64,000 bases of DNA. Source: Phycicoccus endophyticus (lineage in GTDB: Bacteria > Actinomycetota > Actinomycetes > Actinomycetales > Dermatophilaceae). The DNA lies in assembly GCF_011326735.1 (NCBI RefSeq), contig NZ_JAANCN010000006.1, positions 124,001-188,000 of the forward strand, written 5' to 3'. Below, piece after piece: positions 42,565 through 49,743 of the stretch. Within the stretch, counting starts at the first letter, position 1; every line of letters begins with the position of its first letter. Made by a program: the position numbers and the translations under genes. Under the pieces are notes generated by a model. It did no database searches. It was not told where the DNA came from and worked only from the letters and a program-made list of their open reading frames with translations.

Positions 42565-43428
42565 ATGCCCTCGAGACCGGCTTCTCCCTGGACCGCGCCG
42601 ATGCCCCCCGCCAGGCCACCCGGCGACATGGGGCTCTGGCAGCTGCCGACGGGCACGTACAGCACGCGCGCCGCCCTCGCGGTCACTGGAGGCTCGCCGT
42701 TCGAGCAACGCGCCTTCGCGGCCACCGCGGTCCTGGTGAGGCACCCGCTCGGGGACCTGCTCGTCGATGCTGGCTTCGGTGCTGCTGTCGACGAGCACGT
42801 CGCGATGCTCGCCAGGATGGAGCGGCCCCCCTACCACCGCGCCGGTACCGCCCGGGCGCAGCTCGAAGCGGCCGGCTACGACTTCAGACGTCTGCTCGGT
42901 GTCGTGGTGACCCATGTGCACTGGGACCACGTCAGTGGCCTCGACTCGCTGGACGCCCCCGTCTGGATGAACTCCGCAGAGGCCGGCTACGGCGCCGAGG
43001 ACAAGCACGGCGCCGTCTACCGGGCCGTGTCGGAGACGACCGCCACTCGCAGCTACGAGATGGCCGACGGGCCCTACCTGGGGTTCCCCGCCAGCTGGGA
43101 CGTCCACGGGGACGGGTCCGTCGTGATCGCCCACGCAGGGGGTCACACCCCAGGTTCCGTCGTGGTCTTCGTCGCGCTGCCCTCGGGCGAGCGCTACGGC
43201 TTCATCGGCGACCTGACCTGGCAGCTCGACGGCATCACCCGCGGGGCAGAGCGGCCGTGGTTCATGCGACGGGTCGCCGACGTCGATCCCGAGCTGGTCC
43301 GGACCGGGCTCGAGCGCAGCATCGCGCTGCGGGACGTCGTCCACATCGTCCCCGCGCACGACGTGTCCGCGTACGACCCCATCCCGCGCCTGGAGCAGGT
43401 CGACCCGTCCGGGACGGTGGACGCATGA
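42565..43428 (+). CDS. MBL-fold metallo-hydrolase
   Basis: A 287-residue metallo-beta-lactamase-fold hydrolase. The HxHxDH dizinc motif is at His117, His119, Asp121, His122 (THVHWDHVSG), a further His in HAGGHTPGSV near 193 and the bridging Asp in GFIGDLTW near 213; the last His is in IVPAHDVSAYD. N-acyl-homoserine lactonases and quinolone-type hydrolases share this set, but the substrate is unknown. The start at 42565 follows from the leaderless promoter; ATG 42601 and 42628 are alternatives. First of three coupled genes with MarR and a CMD protein. Confidence 0.85.
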   Translation: MPSRPASPWTAPMPPARPPGDMGLWQLPTGTYSTRAALAVTGGSPFEQRAFAATAVLVRHPLGDLLVDAGFGAAVDEHVAMLARMERPPYHRAGTARAQLEAAGYDFRRLLGVVVTHVHWDHVSGLDSLDAPVWMNSAEAGYGAEDKHGAVYRAVSETTATRSYEMADGPYLGFPASWDVHGDGSVVIAHAGGHTPGSVVVFVALPSGERYGFIGDLTWQLDGITRGAERPWFMRRVADVDPELVRTGLERSIALRDVVHIVPAHDVSAYDPIPRLEQVDPSGTVDA

Positions 43429-43937
43429 GCGACCCCGTGGCCCCGCGGATCGTCGACGCGTCCTCCGGCTCGCTCGAACAGAGCCAGCCGAGCCTCGGGC
43501 CCGGCCCGGAGTCGGAGATCACGTGGCTGCTGCATCGGGCCGCGCAGCGACTGCGCTCCGTCACCGGCGACGTGGCGGAGCGACACGGGCTCTCGATGCG
43601 TGACTTCATCGTCCTGAGCGCTCTCCATCTCTCCCCGGGCATGACCCAGGTCGAGCTCGGCAGGGCGGTCGGGATGGACAAGACGACACTGACGAGCGAG
43701 CTGGACCGGCTCGAAGGCTTCGGGCTCGTCATGCGTACCGTTGACCCCCGGGACCGACGGGCTCGCGCACTGAATGTGACCCCGACGGGGGAAGAGCGGC
43801 GACGCGTCGTCGCCGACGCGACCGAGCGGGCAGAGTCCGAGGCGCTCGCGGCTTTCGACCACGACGACGTCCTACGCCTGCGCCGCATGTTGTTCGAGCT
43901 CATCGGCCCCCACCAGGACAAGGGGACGTGCTTGTGA
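43425..43937 (+). CDS. MarR-family transcriptional regulator
   Basis: A 170-residue winged-helix regulator (ALHLSPGMTQVELGRAVGMDKTTLTSELDRLEGFGLVMRTVDPRDRRARAL in short blocks: recognition helix near 75-92, wing with DPRDRRAR). ATGA overlap with the MBL gene and GTGA overlap with the CMD gene show one translational unit. It probably represses the operon at the palindrome at 42516-42534 until a phenolic or lactone-type ligand appears. Confidence 0.9.
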   Translation: MSDPVAPRIVDASSGSLEQSQPSLGPGPESEITWLLHRAAQRLRSVTGDVAERHGLSMRDFIVLSALHLSPGMTQVELGRAVGMDKTTLTSELDRLEGFGLVMRTVDPRDRRARALNVTPTGEERRRVVADATERAESEALAAFDHDDVLRLRRMLFELIGPHQDKGTCL

Positions 43938-44326
43938 CCAGGGAGACGACGGAAGACCGGATCTCCCGCGGACGGCGCATCTACGCCCGCAACCTCGGCA
44001 TCCCCGAGGCGGAGGCCGAGACGCGGATGTCCGCGCTCGCCGGCCATGAGTTCGTCCGGGAGGCGTACCTCGCAGCAGGAGGCACGTCGTGGAGCAGCCC
44101 CGAGCTGTCGGACCGCGACCGAGCCCTCGCGGTCGTCGCTGCCCTCGTGGCACAGCACGTCGTGGACGAGCGGCTGGACCCGTACCTGGCGCTGGCCCGC
44201 GGGGCCGGCGTCACCGAGGACGGGCTCGACGCACTGATGGTGCTCCTGAGCGCCTATCTCGGTCAGCCTGCGACCTCGCGTGGGGCTGCGGCGGTCCACC
44301 GCACCAGGTCGGCCCGCGACGACTGA
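43934..44326 (+). CDS. Carboxymuconolactone decarboxylase-family protein
   Basis: A 130-residue, all-helical protein of the CMD/AhpD superfamily (FVREAYLAAGG, SDRDRALAVVAALVAQHVVDERLDPYLALARGAGVT in short blocks, LDALMVLLSAYLGQPA). The CxxC pair of AhpD peroxidase-type members is absent, so it is closer to decarboxylase or uncharacterised CMD proteins. The GTG at 43934 (GTGA overlap, AAGGGG 8 nt before) is preferred to GTG 43928. Last gene before the tRNA-derived attachment site. Confidence 0.82.
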   Translation: MTRETTEDRISRGRRIYARNLGIPEAEAETRMSALAGHEFVREAYLAAGGTSWSSPELSDRDRALAVVAALVAQHVVDERLDPYLALARGAGVTEDGLDALMVLLSAYLGQPATSRGAAAVHRTRSARDD

Positions 44327-44484
44327 CCAGCGGGCAGCGTCACCGAGCGCTTCGCTGGCCGTCCTGAAAACCGCGGTGCCCGGCCCGGCCCACCCCACGA
44401 GACCGCAGCTTGGGCGACCCCACCCCACCCCCGTCGTCCGGGAAAAACCGGGGGAACGTCGCGTCGCCGCGCGGAGTCGTACCT

Positions 44485-44561
44485 GTGTCTGAGAGCTGGC
44501 GGGGGGACTCGAACCCCCAACCACCTGTTTACAAGGCCTCCTGAATCCGTAGCTCAGACAC
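44485..44561 (-). other. Attachment site: 3' half of tRNA-Thr(UGU) with flanking inverted repeats
   Basis: Read on the minus strand 44536-44494 is the 3' half of a tRNA gene: anticodon loop CTTGTAAAC, variable region, T-arm GGGGG-TTCGAGT-CCCCC and acceptor strand CGCCAGC with discriminator. The matching 5' acceptor strand GCTGGCG and D-arm are missing; unrelated DNA follows at 44537. This is what remains at the distal end when an integrase inserts an element into a tRNA 3' end. A 9-bp inverted repeat GTGTCTGAG (44485-44493) / CTCAGACAC (44553-44561) brackets the core and may bind integrase. 44327-44484 and 44562-44701 contain no recognisable gene. Confidence 0.72.
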
Positions 44562-44701
44562 GCCCTGACCTGCAACAACGCGCACGAAAGCAATAGCACC
44601 GAGGGTCCCCGTGCGATCCACGTGCGATGCGAGTGCATGCTCGGGGCCACTTCTGACCCCTCATCGCCGGCTCGTCAACCACGGCCACATTCGTGATCCG
44701 G

Positions 44702-45283
44702 TCATCCGTGCACCGGCCGGCCGTCGAGCGCACCCGCCGACTCCGACCGGAGGACCAGGCCCACCGCCACGTAGAGGAGCCCCCAGACGACGGCGACGAG
44801 CCCGAGCACGATCGCGATGCCGACCGCGCCGCGGCCCGGGTTGGCCATGAGCAGGATTCCCAGCAGCCAGCTGACGATACCGCCCGCGACGACGAGCCAG
44901 CGCAGCATCATCGCGGGGGACCCGAGGGCGTCGACGATCTCGACGATGCCGCGGACGGCCAGCCACACCCCGAGCGCCCAGGTGACGGCGGTGACCGCGA
45001 GCGCCGGGCTGAAGACCGCCACGATGCCCGCAACCGTGGCTACGGCCGCGACGACGAGGACGAGCACGCGCTTCCACGTCGCGGCGTCCGAAGCGGCGGC
45101 CTGGCCCACGAGGCCGACGCCGTCGACGATCGCCCACACCCCCCAGACGACGCCGAGCACCCCGATCGTCAGACCGGGCCACACGATCGCGAGGACACCG
45201 ACAACGAAGGCGACCACCCCCCGCGCGACGTACGTCAGCCATGCCGGACGAGCGGGACGGGGGACGAGACCTGGGTCGGACAT
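44702..45283 (-). CDS. HdeD-family membrane protein (DUF308)
   Basis: A 193-residue protein with six predicted TM helices arranged as three DUF308 hairpins (VARGVVAFVVGVLAIVWPG, VWGVWAIVDGV, LAVRGIVEIVDAL, WLVVAGGIVSWLLGILLMANPG). HdeD was described in E. coli as an inner-membrane acid-resistance protein; function in actinobacteria is unknown. ATG 45283 has GGGAG upstream and lies 2 nt after the AI-2E gene stop, so it is the third gene of the operon from 48440. A second DUF308 protein is at 56721. Confidence 0.85.
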   Translation of the reverse strand: MSDPGLVPRPARPAWLTYVARGVVAFVVGVLAIVWPGLTIGVLGVVWGVWAIVDGVGLVGQAAASDAATWKRVLVLVVAAVATVAGIVAVFSPALAVTAVTWALGVWLAVRGIVEIVDALGSPAMMLRWLVVAGGIVSWLLGILLMANPGRGAVGIAIVLGLVAVVWGLLYVAVGLVLRSESAGALDGRPVHG

Positions 45284-45285
45284 GG

Positions 45286-46389
45286 CTAGCTCCCGGATGT
45301 CGTGGTGGGTGGGTCTGGCGGGTCCGAGGCTGTCGTCCCGGAGGTTCCGATGAGGCCGCGCAGCCAGCGGGTGTTCGGGTCCACGTCGATGAACAGCTCG
45401 CGGACCAGCAGGGTCAGCGGGACGGCCAGTACAGCCCCGACCGGGCCGAGGATCCACGCCCACACCACGAGCGAGAGGAACGTGACACTGGCCGAGAGGC
45501 CGACCGCGTCCCCGACCAGCTTGGGCTGGATGATCGACTGAATGACGACGTTCACGACGGAGTAGGCGACGACCACCCCGAGCGCCAGCCCCGGGCCGCC
45601 CTCGAGCAGGGCCAGCACGGCAGGGGGCACGAGCCCGAGGACGAAGCCGATGTTCGGGACGTAGTTCGTGACGAAGGCGAGCAGCCCCCAGAGCAGCGCT
45701 CCCGGCACTCCGAGCGCCCACAGAAGCAGGGTGTCGACGACCGCGACGACGAGGCCGAAGACGGTCGACACCAAGAGGTACGTGCGGGTCCCCCGCGCGA
45801 AGGAGTCGAGCGCCTCGACGAACGCCGGACGGTGCTGCCGGATCACCGCCAGGTGCCGCCCGAAGGACCCGGCGTCGAGGACGACGAAGAGGACGAGCGT
45901 GACGACGAAGGCGAGGTTCGTGACGAGCGAGAGCGTCCCGGACAGCACCGTCGTGACGAGCCCAGCCAGTCGTCGCAGGTCGAAGGAGTCGAGGATCGCC
46001 GACACCTGGCCGTTCCCCACCCCCAGGTCGGCGAGCCACCGCGCGACCCCGTCCAGCACCTTCCTTAGCTCGTCCTGGTAGTCCGGGACGAGCGCCGCGA
46101 ACCGAGCAGCCGCCACGACCATCGAGCCGGCGAGAACGACGATCACGAGATACACGACGAGCACCGTGAGCAGCGTCCCCACCCACGCCGGCGCCCCGAG
46201 ACGCTCGGCGACCGACCTCACCGGAGCGGCCGCGATGCACAGGACGACGGCGAGGAAGGCCGGGCCGAGGATCCCTGACACCCCGTGCAGACCCGCCACG
46301 CTGACGGTCGCTGCGGCGAGGCCGACGAGAATGAGGACCCCACGCGGAAGGGCGACCGGGGTCATGGGTCCGGGGGTGCTCGCGGTCAT
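45286..46389 (-). CDS. AI-2E family transporter (TqsA/PerM-like)
   Basis: A 367-residue membrane protein with seven to eight TM helices. The family features are a cytosolic helical insert near 105-150 (LVPDYQDELRKVLDGVARWL) and the C-terminal motif LLAFVTNYVPNIGFVLGLVPPAVLALL plus QSIIQPKLVGDAVGLS. Despite the name, members work as exporters or Na+/H+ antiporters. ATGA overlap with the upstream phosphodiesterase gene. Confidence 0.88.
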   Translation of the reverse strand: MTASTPGPMTPVALPRGVLILVGLAAATVSVAGLHGVSGILGPAFLAVVLCIAAAPVRSVAERLGAPAWVGTLLTVLVVYLVIVVLAGSMVVAAARFAALVPDYQDELRKVLDGVARWLADLGVGNGQVSAILDSFDLRRLAGLVTTVLSGTLSLVTNLAFVVTLVLFVVLDAGSFGRHLAVIRQHRPAFVEALDSFARGTRTYLLVSTVFGLVVAVVDTLLLWALGVPGALLWGLLAFVTNYVPNIGFVLGLVPPAVLALLEGGPGLALGVVVAYSVVNVVIQSIIQPKLVGDAVGLSASVTFLSLVVWAWILGPVGAVLAVPLTLLVRELFIDVDPNTRWLRGLIGTSGTTASDPPDPPTTTSGS

Positions 46390-48440
46390 CGGAGCGCCTC
46401 CGCGGTCTCGGGCCGGCAGGCGCCGAGGTCGCGGCGGTGTCCCGCCTCCTCGAGCACGGCGACGAGGGCGCGGTGCAGGGCCGCGGCCCCTTCGATGGCC
46501 GTCTCCCCTCGCCACAGGCTCGTGGGCGCGACGACTACTCCCCGGTCCTGCCATCCGCCGAGGCCGCCGTGACTGCCCACGAGGTCCTCGAAGGCGGCCA
46601 CCTCACCCGTGCTGGGGTCGGGACTGCTCCCCACGTACAGGTCCGGCGCGCGGTCGTCGGCGAGCGCCGACGCCAGCATCCGTCCGGAGTGGGCGGGCAG
46701 GTTCTCGAAGGGGTCCTCCCCGTCGCCGGCTCCGGAGGTGAGGTCGCGCCATCCCCGGGCACCGAGGGCGACGGACCGTCCCTCGTGCGACAGGCCGGCG
46801 ACCCAGCCGATGCCGGGGTGCTCGGCGAGCCCGCGGGTCAGCCGCGGCCACCGGTCGTCCAGCTCGGGAAGGGTGAGCCGCCGTCGCCCGCCCGCGTACA
46901 GGAGGCCGAGGTTGCCCGAGCCGAGCACGACCGGTGTCCCGACCGCGGCCGTCCCGGTGTCCTGGAGGTCGCGCCCCCGCCGGACGAGCGCGTCGGTCAG
47001 CCCCGAGCCGCCCTCGGCCTCCCCCAGGTCCTCCGCCAGGGACGCGGCCCGGCCGACGCTCTCGACGGGCTCACCCACCCACGTCACGTCGGTCCCCATG
47101 AGACCGCGGCACAGCTCGTCCAGTCCGATGCCGTGCCGGGACTCGAACGGCTCGCCCATCGACTGACCGTGGTCGGACAGGAGCAGGATCTCGTATCGGC
47201 GGGGTGCGAGGTCGGCAAGCCGGGCCAGGGCCTCGACGACACCGTCGATCTCGGCGAGCACGGCCAGGGCCTCCAGCCGCGTCGGCCCGGCGTGGTGCGC
47301 GACCTCGTCGTAGTCGACGAAGTCGACGTACACCGAGCGACGACCCGCGGCCAGCTCGCGGGCGACGACGACGAGGTTGACGTCGCGCAGCAACCCGTTG
47401 GTCGCGGCACGCAGACCGGTGAACGCCCAGGGCCGCACGATGCGGGGGACGACATCGCGTCGACGCTGACGGCGCGACTGGAAACGTTCGCGGCCGATCT
47501 CGGCCACGGCCCGCGCGAGCGTCCGCGCCAGCCCGTCCGGTCGGGCGACGAACCCCGACACGGCCCGTCGGGTGGCGAGGCTGCCCCGACTCGCCTCCGT
47601 CCGGCTCATGACCATGGAGCAGCGTGGGGCGTCACCGGAGAAGAGGTTGCTCACGGACGCGCCGTCGTCGGCGAGCAGACCGTGTCCGGTCCGAACGCGG
47701 TCCTCGATGATCCTGGCGTCCGCCGGGCGGTTGGCCACGAGGACCCGGCCCAGCTCGCGGTCGTACCAGCGGAAGGCCGGCACACCGGACGTGGTCCCGT
47801 GGAGGAGGCCGAGCTGGCTGGCCGGGGTTGTGCACGGCAGCTGGACCAGCCACTCCTGGGCGACGTGGGTCCCGCTGTCCACCCATCGTCGGACGGTCGG
47901 CATGAGGCCGGACTGGAGCGCCCAGCGCAGCAGGGGGAACGGCAGCCCGTCCAGCTGGACGAAGATCACGCCGCGCACCTCGGGGTCCGGCAGCGTCACG
48001 CCACGGCTCCGGGACCCCACCTCCCGCGCGAGCGAGGCCACGAGCGAGTCGGACGTGCCCGCAGTGGTCAACCACTCGACGGCCGTCACCAGCGCCGCGG
48101 TGACCCAGGCGGCCACGAGCGTCGTCCCGAAGGACGCAGAACGGACGCCGGGCACGAGCCCGAGCGCGACGTGGAGCACGACGGCCTGCCCCACGAAGGC
48201 CACGACGACGACCGCCACCCAGCCGACGAGAGCGGCGGCGAGCACGAGCAGAGGGCGCAGCAGCGCCCCGACGACGCCCACCACGGCCGCCGCGGTCGGC
48301 CACGCCCACCACCCGTCCGCGGACAGACCGGGGAGGACGACACCACTCACCCAGAGGGCACCGGTCCCGACACCCCAGGCGGCCAGCAGCCGCCCCAAGT
48401 CGCCCCACCGCAGGACTCTGGGGCGCACGGTGTCGGCCAT
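46386..48440 (-). CDS. Holin-4-like membrane domain fused to alkaline-phosphatase-superfamily phosphodiesterase
   Basis: A 684-residue fusion. Residues 15-125 hold four TM helices of the phage_holin_4_2 type (LWVSGVVLPGLSADGWWAWPTAAAVVG region, GALLRPLLVLAAALVGWVAVVVV). From about 150 onward a soluble domain of the nucleotide pyrophosphatase/alkaline phosphatase superfamily follows, with VIFVQLDGLPFPLL (metal Asp), CTTPASQLGLLHG (Thr nucleophile), VDFVDYDEVAHHAG and LLLSDHGQSMGEPFESRHG (metal ligands). Topology suggests the hydrolase faces outward or is membrane-attached. ATG 48440 lies 37 nt from the regulatory palindrome at 48477; GGGAGGG or a near-leaderless start could be used. Confidence 0.82.
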   Translation of the reverse strand: MADTVRPRVLRWGDLGRLLAAWGVGTGALWVSGVVLPGLSADGWWAWPTAAAVVGVVGALLRPLLVLAAALVGWVAVVVVAFVGQAVVLHVALGLVPGVRSASFGTTLVAAWVTAALVTAVEWLTTAGTSDSLVASLAREVGSRSRGVTLPDPEVRGVIFVQLDGLPFPLLRWALQSGLMPTVRRWVDSGTHVAQEWLVQLPCTTPASQLGLLHGTTSGVPAFRWYDRELGRVLVANRPADARIIEDRVRTGHGLLADDGASVSNLFSGDAPRCSMVMSRTEASRGSLATRRAVSGFVARPDGLARTLARAVAEIGRERFQSRRQRRRDVVPRIVRPWAFTGLRAATNGLLRDVNLVVVARELAAGRRSVYVDFVDYDEVAHHAGPTRLEALAVLAEIDGVVEALARLADLAPRRYEILLLSDHGQSMGEPFESRHGIGLDELCRGLMGTDVTWVGEPVESVGRAASLAEDLGEAEGGSGLTDALVRRGRDLQDTGTAAVGTPVVLGSGNLGLLYAGGRRRLTLPELDDRWPRLTRGLAEHPGIGWVAGLSHEGRSVALGARGWRDLTSGAGDGEDPFENLPAHSGRMLASALADDRAPDLYVGSSPDPSTGEVAAFEDLVGSHGGLGGWQDRGVVVAPTSLWRGETAIEGAAALHRALVAVLEEAGHRRDLGACRPETAEALR

Positions 48441-48476
48441 GGCCCCAACCCTCCCTATCGGCGTGGTCGGCCGCCT

Positions 48477-48493
48477 TCACCCAGGGCGGGTGA
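48477..48493. promoter_or_regulatory. Regulon palindrome 1 (TCACCC-N5-GGGTGA), divergent
   Basis: Perfect 6-bp arms around a 5-bp spacer, centred in the 88-nt gap between the phosphodiesterase operon (start 48440) and the membrane protein gene (start 48529). On the plus strand TAGCCT (48517-48522) is 23 bp downstream and 6 nt before the GTG, predicting a leaderless mRNA. On the minus strand GAGGGT (48453-48448) is also 23 bp away and would start RNA one base before the ATG. One site can thus serve both directions. Confidence 0.75.
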
Positions 48494-48528
48494 GGCCGCC
48501 GGATCCCCGGCCCGCCTAGCCTCGCGAG

Positions 48529-49743
48529 GTGAGCGCCCAACCGTCGGGCCGCCCCGGTCCACGGGTCGACGCCCAGACGGACCGGGGCCGTCGGGTGGCC
48601 TCGGTGCTCTGCTCGGTCCTGGCCGCCCTGCTCACCGGCCCGGCCGTGGCCGCGGCGGCGGTCCACCAGGTCGCGACGGACGGCGACGCCTACGTCCGGC
48701 TCGTCGGTCCACTGGCCGAGGACCCGGCCGTGCAGGACGCGGCCGTCCGACACCTCGTCGACGCCGTCGACGACCGTCTCGTCGATGATGCACCGCTCGA
48801 CCTCGCGGCGGATGCCCTCGAGTCGCGTGGGGTACCGCCCGCGCTCGCGCGTGCCCTGCAGCTGCCCGCCGACCCGGCTCGGGACGCCGTGCTCGACCGC
48901 GTCCGCGCCACATCGGACGCGGTCGTCTCGAGCCCGGCCTTCGCGCGCTCCTGGACCACGGCGAACGCCGCCGCCCACGAGCGCGCGATCGGCCTCCTTC
49001 GGGGTGAGACCACGCCGCCCACCACGGACGACGGCACGGTGGGCGTCTCCCTCGATCCCCTCCTCGACACCGTGCTGGCCGACCTCGCTCACGCCGGTGT
49101 CCCGGGCGTCACCAGCCTGTCCCCGCCTCCGGTCGTCATCCCGGTGGTCCGCGCCGACCGGCTCGAGCAGTGGCAGCGGTCCTACCGCCTCCTCACTGCG
49201 GGGACGACGGCACTCGCCCTCGCCCCGGGCGCGCTGTTCCTCCTCGGTGTCTCCCTCGCCCGCGACCGGCGCCGGGCAGTCCGGCGCAGCGCCGCCGGTG
49301 CCGTGGTGTCCGTCCTGGTGCTCCTCGTCGTCGTGGCGCTGGTCCGGGAACGGATCCTCGACGAGGTGGCCGCGCCGGACCGTGCGGCGGTCGGCGCCGT
49401 CGTCACTGCCGTCACCGGGCCCGTCCGCGGGGCCTTGCGGTGGACCGCGGTGGCCCTGCTCGTCGTGGTCGGCGCCACGGCCGTGGACCGGGCTCGCACC
49501 GACGCGGTCGGCGCCCTGGTGCGCGCAGCTCGGCGGCACCCCGCCACCCCGGTCCTCGGCATCGCCCTGGCCCTCGGGTGCCTGCTGGCAACCACCTGGG
49601 CCGGGTCGTCACTCGCGTCGACCATCGCTCTCTCGGCGGGTGCCGCACTGGGGGTGTCCCTCACCGTGTCGGCGTCCCGACGCAGGCCGGGGAGCTCAGA
49701 GGAGGTGCGCCCGACGGGCCTCGGTGATCGCGTCCCGCCGTGA
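48529..49743 (+). CDS. Membrane protein of unknown function
   Basis: A 404-residue protein. An N-terminal TM helix (about 22-45), an extracytoplasmic region of about 170 residues rich in Asp/Ala/Val, then four TM helices (near 222-245, 255-275, 300-325, 345-385) and a basic C-terminus. No catalytic motif is recognised. The start GTG coincides with the +1 of the predicted leaderless promoter controlled by palindrome 1. Its last 48 bp overlap the end of the convergent LuxR gene. Confidence 0.75.
   Translation: MSAQPSGRPGPRVDAQTDRGRRVASVLCSVLAALLTGPAVAAAAVHQVATDGDAYVRLVGPLAEDPAVQDAAVRHLVDAVDDRLVDDAPLDLAADALESRGVPPALARALQLPADPARDAVLDRVRATSDAVVSSPAFARSWTTANAAAHERAIGLLRGETTPPTTDDGTVGVSLDPLLDTVLADLAHAGVPGVTSLSPPPVVIPVVRADRLEQWQRSYRLLTAGTTALALAPGALFLLGVSLARDRRRAVRRSAAGAVVSVLVLLVVVALVRERILDEVAAPDRAAVGAVVTAVTGPVRGALRWTAVALLVVVGATAVDRARTDAVGALVRAARRHPATPVLGIALALGCLLATTWAGSSLASTIALSAGAALGVSLTVSASRRRPGSSEEVRPTGLGDRVPP

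Noticed and set aside
44494-44536. Functional tRNA-Thr gene
   Set aside because: Only the 3' half is present; no D-arm and no 5' acceptor strand complementary to CGCCAGC are found, so it cannot fold as a tRNA.
46386-48440. Prophage lysis gene (holin)
   Set aside because: The holin-like helices are fused to a large hydrolase domain and no endolysin, tail or capsid genes are near; the domain name does not imply phage origin here.
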